DNA of 11,000 nucleotides. Origin: a bacterium (GTDB taxonomy: Bacteria > Actinomycetota > Thermoleophilia > Solirubrobacterales > 70-9). The DNA is taken from NCBI GenBank assembly GCA_002919115.1, contig PKER01000260.1, forward strand, positions 1-11,000, read 5' to 3'. Below the pieces are notes generated by a model that was not told the DNA's origin, ran no database searches, and saw only the letters and a list, made by a program, of their open reading frames with translations. Of this stretch, positions 5,926 through 11,000 are shown in pieces. The first letter of the stretch is position 1. Each line of letters begins with the position of its first letter. The position numbers and the translations under genes were made by a program.

Positions 5926-5972
5926 GCGGTTGGGGCTGGACGTCGGGGTTGGCGCTGGACGTTGCGGTGGGT
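5917..5972. repeat. Three degenerate 18-19 bp tandem units GCTGRACGT...
   Basis: Units start at 5917, 5935 and 5954. Each begins GCTGAACGT or GCTGGACGT, followed by a G-rich tail ending GGTTGG or GGTGGG. The first unit is the right arm of hairpin copy B, so the array looks like decayed or partial copies of that arm. It ends at the stop codon of the minus-strand gene (5972-5974). Confidence 0.6.
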
Positions 5973-6862
5973 CAGTCCGTGCCGGTGTGTTCCGGGTCGT
6001 GGGTGACCCGCTTGCGCCATGGCGGGGTCACCGCGAACCTCGTCGAGCGGTCGCGCTCGCTCAATCCACGCAGCGGCACCAGCCGCACCGCGCCCGCCGG
6101 CGTCCAGCGGTGCGGCTCGGGGTCGCCCGGCTCGTAGGCGTGGCCCGCGTGGCTGCCGCCGGCGATGTAGTAGAGGCCCGTCCCGGGCCCCCAGGCGCGG
6201 CGCTTGACGATGCCCGCGTCCGACGCCAGGCTCGCGACGCCCAGCCCGTGGTTGTAGCCGTGGTGGGAGCTCGCGCGCACGGCGACGTCGTCGCCGTCGA
6301 TCCGCACCTGGAAGGACTCCCAGTCGTCGGGGTGGAAGCCGCGCTCGCCGAGCACCGCGCGCATGGTCTGGCTGCCCGGGTAGTAGGCCCAGTAGTGCAG
6401 GTACAGCCTGCCCGCTCGCTCGCCGCTGCAGTCCAGCTCCGGGGGCGCCGCCTCGGGCGCCCGGCAGTCGAGCGCCTCCACGAACAGCGTGACCGGCTCG
6501 CCGGCCAGCGACCTGGTCACCGCCCCGCTCTCCGGCCCCAGCGAGCACGGGTCCTCGCGACAGGAGCGGAAGTCGACCGGCAGCGCGCGCATGCCCTCCT
6601 CGTAGCGCAGCTCCGGCGCGTGCTCGCGCACGAGCGCCGCCAGCTCCGGGCCGAGCGCGCCCTCGAGCTCGTCGCGCCCGCATCCCGAGTCGAGCCGGAC
6701 GGCGCACGCGATCTTGGCGGCGACCGCGCGGCCGAGCTCGACCCCGGGGACCCGCACCCCGGCGGCCGCGGCGGCGGCGAAGGCGAGCGCCACCAGAAGC
6801 ACCAGCCCCACCCACTCCGGGCTCGCCTGGCCCGAGTCGCTCGCGAGCCGTCGGCGCAGCAT
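5972..6862 (-). CDS. Pilin-like-anchored protein with Vps62-like ectodomain
   Basis: This 296-aa protein has no confident named function. The N-terminus MLRRRLASDSGQASPEWVG, followed by a hydrophobic stretch (about 17-36), looks like a Flp/TadE-type pilin-like signal anchor, with Glu16 before the helix as in class III signal peptides. The remainder should therefore lie outside the membrane. Six cysteines (53, 61, 101, 106, 133, 145) suit disulfides. The C-terminal half carries YWAYYPG (157-163), HPDDWE (177-182), SSHHGYN (198-204) and AGGSHAGHAY (234-243). This pattern of aromatic, His and Asp-Asp-Trp-Glu motifs is what I associate with Vps62-like domains. I start at the ATG at 6862, with GGGGTGG about 8 nt upstream, rather than a GTG at 6889 that lacks a binding site. 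The last ~25 residues are basic. Its neighbours give no functional hint. The family call is from motif memory and is moderate. Confidence 0.7.
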   Translation of the reverse strand: MLRRRLASDSGQASPEWVGLVLLVALAFAAAAAAGVRVPGVELGRAVAAKIACAVRLDSGCGRDELEGALGPELAALVREHAPELRYEEGMRALPVDFRSCREDPCSLGPESGAVTRSLAGEPVTLFVEALDCRAPEAAPPELDCSGERAGRLYLHYWAYYPGSQTMRAVLGERGFHPDDWESFQVRIDGDDVAVRASSHHGYNHGLGVASLASDAGIVKRRAWGPGTGLYYIAGGSHAGHAYEPGDPEPHRWTPAGAVRLVPLRGLSERDRSTRFAVTPPWRKRVTHDPEHTGTD

Positions 6863-6922
6863 GCGAACGCCCACCCCGCCCGGGCGCACGAGATGCGCGC
6901 GCTACGTGCCGGAAGCGTCGCG

Positions 6923-6952
6923 TTGTGATCGCGCCCCGCAGCGGGGTAGGTT
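6923..6952 (+). promoter_or_regulatory. Promoter of the LapA-like gene, leaderless arrangement
   Basis: TTGTGA (6923-6928), an 18-bp spacer, then TAGGTT (6947-6952), followed by 7 nt and the GTG start at 6960. The -35 matches TTGACA at four of six bases. It is the best promoter match in the window and supports the GTG as the true start. Confidence 0.55.
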
Positions 6953-6959
6953 TCCGGCT

Positions 6960-7199
6960 GTGAACCGCGAGCCGATCGAGGGCACCCGCGAGGAAGGCGT
7001 CAACTGGAAGCGCTGGGCCGCGCTCGTGGCCGCGCTCGTGCTGGCGATCTTCATCGCCCAGAACTCCCAGAAGGTCCGGGTCGACTTCCTGTTCACGCAG
7101 ACCGAGACCCCGCTCGTCTTCGCGCTGCTCATCGCCGGCGCGCTCGGCGCCTTGATCGGCTGGGCCGGCCCGCGCGTGCGGCGCCGCGACCGCGACTGA
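6960..7199 (+). CDS. LapA/DUF1049-family two-helix membrane protein
   Basis: This 79-aa protein has two membrane helices (about 17-35 and 51-71). They flank the family signature FIAQNSQKVRVDFLF (31-45) and LLIAGALGALIGW (56-68), followed by a basic tail RVRRRDRD. This is the LapA (DUF1049) fold. In Gram-negatives LapA acts in LPS assembly, but an actinobacterium would normally lack LPS, so only the family name carries over, not the role. The GTG at 6960 is chosen because the open frame upstream (to 6714) is antisense to the pilin-like gene and has no matching domain, and because a TANNNT box sits exactly 7 nt before it. It is divergent from the Vps62-like gene and convergent with pntB. Confidence 0.85.
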   Translation: MNREPIEGTREEGVNWKRWAALVAALVLAIFIAQNSQKVRVDFLFTQTETPLVFALLIAGALGALIGWAGPRVRRRDRD

Positions 7200-7218
7200 T
7201 CCAGGCCCAGCGAAAGCG

Positions 7219-7247
7219 CGAGCCCGCGGGGCGTCCCCGCGGGCTCG
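7219..7247. terminator. Perfect 13-bp GC hairpin between convergent genes
   Basis: CGAGCCCGCGGGG pairs with CCCCGCGGGCTCG across a 3-nt loop (CGT). It lies 19 bp after the LapA-like stop and 31 bp beyond the pntB stop. There is no T-tract on either side, so it is a U-less stem, common in high-GC actinobacteria. Its symmetry lets it serve both strands. Confidence 0.7.
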
Positions 7248-7257
7248 GCCGAAGGCT

Positions 7258-7277
7258 CGCTCGCTACCGCGCGAGCG
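7258..7277 (-). terminator. Second small hairpin right after pntB
   Basis: CGCTCGC (7258-7264) and GCGAGCG (7271-7277) form a 7-bp stem with a 6-nt loop, one base beyond the pntB stop codon. Together with the 13-bp stem it would give a tandem end signal for the pnt mRNA. Confidence 0.45.
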
Positions 7278-7278
7278 C

Positions 7279-8685
7279 TTAGAGCTTCTCGATCTCCGCC
7301 GCGATCTCCGAGGCCGCCTGCTTGGCGTCCGCGAAGAGCATGTCGGTGTTCTCGAGGTAGAAGAGATCGTTGTCGATGCCGGCGAAGCCGGGGGACATCG
7401 AGCGCTTGATGACGATTACCTGCTTCGCCTCGTGCACCTCGATGATCGGCATGCCCGCGATCGGCGAGTTCGGGTCGTTCTTCGCCGCCGGGTTGGTGAC
7501 GTCGTTCGCGCCGATGACCACCGCGACGTCCGTGCGCGGCATCTCGGGGTTGATCTCCTCCATCTCGCGGAGCTTCTCGTAGGGCACGTCGGCCTCCGCG
7601 AGCAGCACGTTCATGTGGCCGGGCATGCGGCCCGCGACCGGGTGGATCGCGTAGCTCACGTCCACGCCGCGCTTCTCGAGCGCGTCGGCCATCTCCTTGA
7701 CCGCGTGCTGCGCCTGCGCGACCGCGAGGCCGTAGCCCGGGACGATCACGACCGAGTCGGCGTAGGCCATCTTGATCGCGGCGTCCTGCGGGCCGATCGA
7801 CGTGTACGGCCGCTGCTCGCCCGCGGCCGCTCCGCCCGCCGGCGCACCGCCGAACCCGGCGAACACGATGTTCGCGACCGAGCGGTTCATCGCCTTCGCC
7901 ATCTCGAGCGTGAGGATCGTGCCCGAGGAGCCGACCAGCGTGCCCGCGACGATCAGCGCCACGTTGTCGAGCGAGAAGCCCGCGGCCGCCGCAGCCAGGC
8001 CGGTGAAGGCGTTGAGCAGCGCGATCACGACCGGCATGTCGGCGCCGCCGATCGGCAGCACCACCAGGTTGCCGAGCACCGCCGCGCCGATCAGGATGCC
8101 GATGAAGATGCCCTCGGACGGGTCGTTGTTGTTGACGCACAGCACGACCGAGGCCGCCAGCAGCGCGAGCAGCAGCAGCCCGTTGATGAAGTGCTGGCCG
8201 GGCAGCGCGATCGGCTTGGTCGGGATCAGGTCCTGGAGCTTCGCGAAGGCGATGTTCGAGCCCCAGAACGAGATCGAGCCGATGATCGCCGACAGCAGGA
8301 TCGGGATGAGCAGCTCGAGCTCGATGCCCGCCGGCGCGTGGCGGAACTCCGACCACGCGATCAGCGCCACCGCGCCGCCGCCCACGCCGTTGTAGAGGGC
8401 GACCATCTGCGGCATCTGGGTCATCTGGACCTTCAGCGAGGCGACCGTGCCGACCACCGTGCCGACCACGAGGCCGAGCAGGATCAGCACCCAGTTGCCG
8501 ATGCCGTCGAGCAGCAGCGTCGTGACGACGGCGATCGCCATGCCCGCCGCGGCGATCAGGTTGCCCTGGCGCGCCGTGGTCGGGTGCGTGCCCCGGCGAA
8601 TGCCGAAGATGAAGAGCGAGAACGAGACGATGTAGAGCAGCGTCGCGAGGTCGCCGCCCGGCTCGATCACCCCCGCCGGGATCAC
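7279..8685 (-). CDS. pntB: NAD(P) transhydrogenase subunit beta
   Basis: This 468-aa protein is normal for PntB of the three-subunit type. It forms part of the proton channel (domain II) and the NADP(H)-binding domain III, coupling hydride transfer from NADH to NADP+ with proton entry. About nine hydrophobic helices occupy residues 12-280, then a Gly/Ala linker (279-290) leads to domain III. That domain has the inverted Rossmann loop GYGLAVAQAQ (317-326), the AGRMPGHMNVLLAEADVPY segment (351-369), VVIGANDVTNPAA (389-401) and KRSMSPGFAGIDNDLF (427-442). In TM3, where E. coli PntB has proton-channel His91, this protein has Asn100 (ALYNGVGGG). The start is GTG at 8685, overlapping the pntAB stop by 4 bases (GTGA), with a perfect AAGGAGG at 8693-8699, 7 nt upstream. 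It is the last gene of the pnt operon. Confidence 0.97.
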   Translation of the reverse strand: MIPAGVIEPGGDLATLLYIVSFSLFIFGIRRGTHPTTARQGNLIAAAGMAIAVVTTLLLDGIGNWVLILLGLVVGTVVGTVASLKVQMTQMPQMVALYNGVGGGAVALIAWSEFRHAPAGIELELLIPILLSAIIGSISFWGSNIAFAKLQDLIPTKPIALPGQHFINGLLLLALLAASVVLCVNNNDPSEGIFIGILIGAAVLGNLVVLPIGGADMPVVIALLNAFTGLAAAAAGFSLDNVALIVAGTLVGSSGTILTLEMAKAMNRSVANIVFAGFGGAPAGGAAAGEQRPYTSIGPQDAAIKMAYADSVVIVPGYGLAVAQAQHAVKEMADALEKRGVDVSYAIHPVAGRMPGHMNVLLAEADVPYEKLREMEEINPEMPRTDVAVVIGANDVTNPAAKNDPNSPIAGMPIIEVHEAKQVIVIKRSMSPGFAGIDNDLFYLENTDMLFADAKQAASEIAAEIEKL

Positions 8686-8975
8686 TTGGCGCCCTCCTTG
8701 GGCTTACGCGTGAACATGCCGAGCATGCGGTCGGTGACGAGGAAGCCGCCGACGATGTTGATCATCCCGAAGGCGATCGCGATCGTCCCGATCAGGTCCT
8801 CGAGGATGCTGTCGGAGTAGCCGATCACGATCAGCCCGCCCAGCATCACGATCCCGTGGATCGCGTTGGTCTGGCTCATCAGCGGCGTGTGCAGCGTCGT
8901 CGGCACCTTCGAGATGACCTCGAAGCCGACGAACGCGGCCAGCACGAAGATCGTGATCTCGACGATCAGTTCCAT
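8682..8975 (-). CDS. pntAB: NAD(P) transhydrogenase subunit alpha, membrane part
   Basis: This 97-aa subunit contributes the alpha-II helices of the proton channel. Three hydrophobic segments are visible (about 4-22, 40-53 and 61-81), with the conserved TPLMSQTNAIHGIV (30-43) at the start of the second. His40 in that motif corresponds to the channel histidine of the Thermus thermophilus enzyme (alpha2 His42), while PntB here lacks its own. The start is the ATG at 8975, with AGGAG (8984-8988) 8 nt upstream, two bases after the pntAA stop. A longer frame up to 9044 overlaps pntAA and is arginine-rich, so it is rejected. The stop overlaps the pntB GTG by 4 bases, consistent with fixed stoichiometry through coupled translation. 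Confidence 0.95.
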   Translation of the reverse strand: MELIVEITIFVLAAFVGFEVISKVPTTLHTPLMSQTNAIHGIVMLGGLIVIGYSDSILEDLIGTIAIAFGMINIVGGFLVTDRMLGMFTRKPKEGAK

Positions 8976-8977
8976 GG

Positions 8978-10114
8978 TCAGCTCTCCTGGGGCTTGGCGC
9001 CGGCGGCGCGCTCGTTGCGGATCGCGCCCTCGTGCGTGACGCACGCGCCGGCGATGATCTCGTCATCGAAGTTGAGGGCGAGAGCGCCGTCCTCGCCGAT
9101 CAGCAGGCCAAGCAGGTTCTCGATGTTCTTCGCGTAGAGCTGCGAGGCGTGCGTCGCCATGTCGGACGGCAGGTTGCGCGGGCCGATGACCTTCACGCCG
9201 TTGTCGGAGACGACGGTCTCGCCCGGCTTCGAAAGCTCGCAGTTGCCGCCCGTGTCGGCCGCGAGGTCGACGATCACCGAGCCCGGCTGCATGTTGGCCA
9301 CCGCCTGCGCGGTGATCAGCAGCGGGGCCGGGCGGCCCGGGATCTGCGCGGTGGTGATGATCACGTCCTGCTTCGCCGCGTTCTCGGCGAGCGCCTCACG
9401 CACCTTCTCGTTCTCCTCCTCGGTGAGCGGGCGCGCGTAACCGCCCTCCGCCTCGGCGTCGGGGATGAAGTCGAGCTCGAGCGGGCGGCCGCCAAGCGAG
9501 GCGATCTGCTCCCAGGCGGCGCGGCGGATGTCGAAGCCGGTGACGACAGCGCCCAGGCGCTTGGCCGTAGCGATCGCCTGCAGGCCGGCGACGCCGGCGC
9601 CCAGCACCAGCACCTTCGCCGGCGCGATCGTGCCCGCCGCCGTGGTCATCATCGGGAAGAAGCGGCCGGCCTCGCGCGCGGCGAGCAGCGTCGCCGCGTA
9701 GCCCGCGACGTTCGCCTGCGAGGACAGCGCGTCCATCGCCTGGGCGCGCGTGATGCGCGGGATCAGCTCCATCGCGAGAGCCGTGACGCCGCGCTCGGCC
9801 AGCGCCTTGTTCGTATCCGCCGACGTGAGCGGCTGGAGGTGGCTCACGAACACCTGGCCCTGCTTCAGGCGTCCGATCTCCTCGACGGTCGGCACGCCTA
9901 CCTTGACCACGATGTCCGCGCCCCAGGCCGCGTTCGCGTCCGCGACCTCGGCGCCTGCCTCCGCGTACTCGCTGTCTGGGTGGCCGGAGCCGGCGCCCGC
10001 GCCGGACTCGACGACAACGTCGAGCTCCTTCGCGCGCAGCGACTTGACCACGTCGGGGATGAGCGCCACGCGGCGCTCGCCGTCAGCCGTTTCCTTTGGT
10101 ACTCCGATCTTCAT
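8978..10114 (-). CDS. pntAA: NAD(P) transhydrogenase subunit alpha, soluble NAD-binding part
   Basis: This 378-aa cytoplasmic domain I binds NAD(H) and donates the hydride to NADP+ held by PntB. It opens with MKIGVPKE, typical of the alanine dehydrogenase/PNT N-terminal domain, then RAQAMDALSSQANVAGY (123-139), which includes the hydride-transfer-site Gln (RQD loop region; Gln133). Next come the Rossmann loop GAGVAGL (172-178) with Asp195 (GFDIR), the long mobile-loop region around 225-245, and LAADTGGNCELSKPGE (284-299). Length matches the split Rhodospirillum-type subunit rather than the fused E. coli PntA. The ATG at 10114 is chosen for the conserved MKIGVPKE; AAGGAA (10125-10130) lies about 10 nt upstream. 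A TTG at 10123 would leave too short a spacing. It is the first gene of the three-gene operon. Confidence 0.96.
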   Translation of the reverse strand: MKIGVPKETADGERRVALIPDVVKSLRAKELDVVVESGAGAGSGHPDSEYAEAGAEVADANAAWGADIVVKVGVPTVEEIGRLKQGQVFVSHLQPLTSADTNKALAERGVTALAMELIPRITRAQAMDALSSQANVAGYAATLLAAREAGRFFPMMTTAAGTIAPAKVLVLGAGVAGLQAIATAKRLGAVVTGFDIRRAAWEQIASLGGRPLELDFIPDAEAEGGYARPLTEEENEKVREALAENAAKQDVIITTAQIPGRPAPLLITAQAVANMQPGSVIVDLAADTGGNCELSKPGETVVSDNGVKVIGPRNLPSDMATHASQLYAKNIENLLGLLIGEDGALALNFDDEIIAGACVTHEGAIRNERAAGAKPQES

Positions 10115-10214
10115 CTCGCGCAAATTCCTTAGCTCGCGTGGGGCGAGCGCCGCGGCAGACTATCCAAACCGGCGGAGAAACCGCCCACCGCGGCGCCGAA
10201 TCCCCCCAAACGTC
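10115..10214 (-). promoter_or_regulatory. Upstream region of the pnt operon
   Basis: These 100 bp lie between the upstream SDR stop and pntAA. A TAGTCT hexamer (10157-10162, minus strand) is a possible -10, giving a leader of roughly 36 nt. A 6-bp stem GCTCGC/GCGAGC (10132-10137 with 10143-10148) sits just upstream of the AAGGAA ribosome-binding site. A 5-bp GGCGG/CCGCC stem with a 5-nt loop (10171-10185) could be a weak end signal for the SDR mRNA. No known riboswitch pattern is recognised. Confidence 0.4.
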
Positions 10215-11000
10215 CTATCCCGATCGCCGCCGGACAGCCCGTGCGGCCGCCGCCGTGGCGAGGGTATCCGTACGCACCGCGCCCTCGCGCCCGCCGTCGC
10301 GAAGCTGGCGCTCGCTGGCCGCGTCCACCGCCGGGGCCATGCGGACCATGTCGCGCTCGAACAGCGACGGGGCGAGGCCCCGGATCCGGTAGAGGAGGCC
10401 GATGTAGGGCGGGGCCGCCACCCTGCGCGCGCGTCGCTCGATGCCGCGCACGATCGCGTCCGTGGCCTTGCGCACGGGCATCACCCGCGAGAGCGGGCCC
10501 CGGAAGCTCCCGCGGATCGCGCCCCACACCTCGCCCTGCCGCTCGGCGCCCCGGACCATGTCGGTGCCCACCCAGAGCAGGTAGACGACGCCGACGTCGA
10601 CGCCGAGGTGGCGCACCTCGCGGCGCAGCGTGTCGCCCAGGCTCTCGGCGCCCGCCTTCGACGCGCCGTACGCGCCCAGCCCCGGGGGCGCGGCGAGCGC
10701 CGACGCCGAGGCGTTCACCAGGACGTAGCCGCGCGCGTCGATCACGTGCGGCAGGCAGGCGCGCACCGTGCGGAACGCCCCGTTCAGGTTCACGTCCACC
10801 TGGACCGCGAAGACGTCCGGGTGCGTGTGCCGCAGGGTGCCCTCGGTCGCGATCCCGGCGTTCGCGAAGCACAGGTCGATCCCGCCGAACCGCTCGACTG
10901 CGGCGGCGACGGCCGCCTCGACGCTGTCGGTGTCCGTGACGTCGGCCTCGAGCGCGAGCGCCCGCTCCCCGCAGCGCTCGGCGACCGCGCGGGCGGCCTC
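10215..11000 (-). CDS. Short-chain dehydrogenase/reductase, C-terminal part
   Basis: The gene enters from the right edge; 261 residues are visible, and the N-terminal cofactor loop lies outside the window. Reading from 11000, the frame is intact: EADVTDTD, ERFGGIDLCFANAGIA with the NAG motif, VNLNGAFRTV, then the Ser (VNASASAL), Tyr and Lys (GAYGASKAG) of the SDR triad. The tail after the core aligns with that of the SDR at 2641 (GERAL-EADVTD, VERFGGID, GIERRARRV-APPYIG and a LFERD/LRRD end), so both belong to one subfamily with the extended C-terminus. An internal GTG at 10799 is within the fold and is not the start. The last ~45 residues are Arg/Ala-rich. It is on the same strand as pntAA, 100 bp upstream of it, and is probably a separate transcription unit. 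Substrate unknown. Confidence 0.88.
   Translation of the reverse strand, partial: EAARAVAERCGERALALEADVTDTDSVEAAVAAAVERFGGIDLCFANAGIATEGTLRHTHPDVFAVQVDVNLNGAFRTVRACLPHVIDARGYVLVNASASALAAPPGLGAYGASKAGAESLGDTLRREVRHLGVDVGVVYLLWVGTDMVRGAERQGEVWGAIRGSFRGPLSRVMPVRKATDAIVRGIERRARRVAAPPYIGLLYRIRGLAPSLFERDMVRMAPAVDAASERQLRDGGREGAVRTDTLATAAAARAVRRRSG

Larger units (their letters stand above)
5808..5934. repeat. 127-bp element: two tandem hairpins inside an outer inverted repeat
   Basis: The ends are inverted copies of each other. The left end reads CCCAACCGCCG then ACGTTCAGCCCTGGT (5808-5833). The right end, reverse-complemented, reads CCCAACCGC then ACGTTCAGCCCTGGT (5934-5911). They match except for a 2-base insertion. 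Inside are two direct 45-bp copies that are each palindromic (5819-5863 and 5881-5925), separated by 17 bp containing CCCGCGGG. It lies between convergent genes. The structure resembles REP/BIME clusters or a small non-autonomous palindromic element. It might act as a two-way terminator, though it lacks a T-tail. Confidence 0.8.

Noticed and set aside
5823..6928. Open frames crossing the hairpins on both strands
   Set aside because: They translate the palindromes into short mirrored peptides and then run antisense or out of frame through the Vps62-like gene. There is no sign of selection on a protein.
7432..8820. 462-codon plus-strand frame opposite pntB
   Set aside because: It is composed almost wholly of Arg, Asp, His, Val and Gln and mirrors the pntB codons. 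It has no family similarity and no ribosome-binding site.
9032..10132. 366-codon plus-strand frame opposite pntAA
   Set aside because: This has the same low-complexity antisense composition; pntAA is unmistakable on the other strand.
10241..10939. 232-codon Arg/Pro-rich plus-strand frame at the right end
   Set aside because: It is antisense to the partial SDR, whose frame keeps the NAG and Ser-Tyr-Lys motifs.

Overview
The window is about 70% GC or more, densely coding, and dominated by G/C-ending codons. The gene content suggests a high-GC Actinomycetota chromosome: a GlpX-type FBPase, a three-subunit Pnt transhydrogenase, a Baeyer-Villiger-type monooxygenase with a TetR regulator, several SDRs, and a pilin-like 'GQASPEW' membrane anchor. 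I lean towards class Thermoleophilia (Solirubrobacterales-like), but this rests on protein style only. I see no rRNA, tRNA, CRISPR array, transposase or phage gene. It reads as ordinary chromosome rather than a mobile island.

Layout. 1-70: 5' end of a minus-strand Rossmann-fold gene. 116-1132 (-): class II fructose-1,6-bisphosphatase glpX. 1184-1690 (-): four-helix membrane protein of unknown function. 1858-2625 (+): type II 3-hydroxyacyl-CoA dehydrogenase (HSD10-like SDR). 2641-5081 (-): a translationally coupled pair, flavin monooxygenase then SDR. 5134-5769 (+): a divergent TetR regulator, with a 25-bp palindromic operator and a shared symmetrical -10 element between it and the monooxygenase. 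5770-5971: a convergent gap with two near-identical 45-bp hairpins and a short degenerate tandem repeat. 5972-6862 (-): a secreted or membrane-anchored protein with a Vps62-like ectodomain. 6960-7199 (+): a LapA/DUF1049-type two-helix membrane protein. 7279-10114 (-): the pntAA-pntAB-pntB operon for the proton-translocating NAD(P) transhydrogenase. 10215-11000 (-): 3' part of another SDR, a paralogue of the one at 2641.

How the genes fit together. The monooxygenase, the coupled SDR and the TetR gene form a compact regulon for oxidising an alcohol to a ketone and then to an ester or oxidised product, with NADPH as cofactor. The HSD10-like enzyme next door would serve beta-oxidation of an acyl-CoA. 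The pnt operon supplies NADPH at the expense of proton motive force, and glpX serves gluconeogenesis. Co-operation between these blocks is inference; only the BVMO-SDR-TetR block and the pnt operon are structurally tied together.

The most unusual material is non-coding. It comprises the nested inverted-repeat element at 5808-5934, the symmetrical TANNNTA promoter with its operator at 5086-5116, and TANNNT boxes placed 7-8 nt before three start codons, which suggests leaderless mRNAs.
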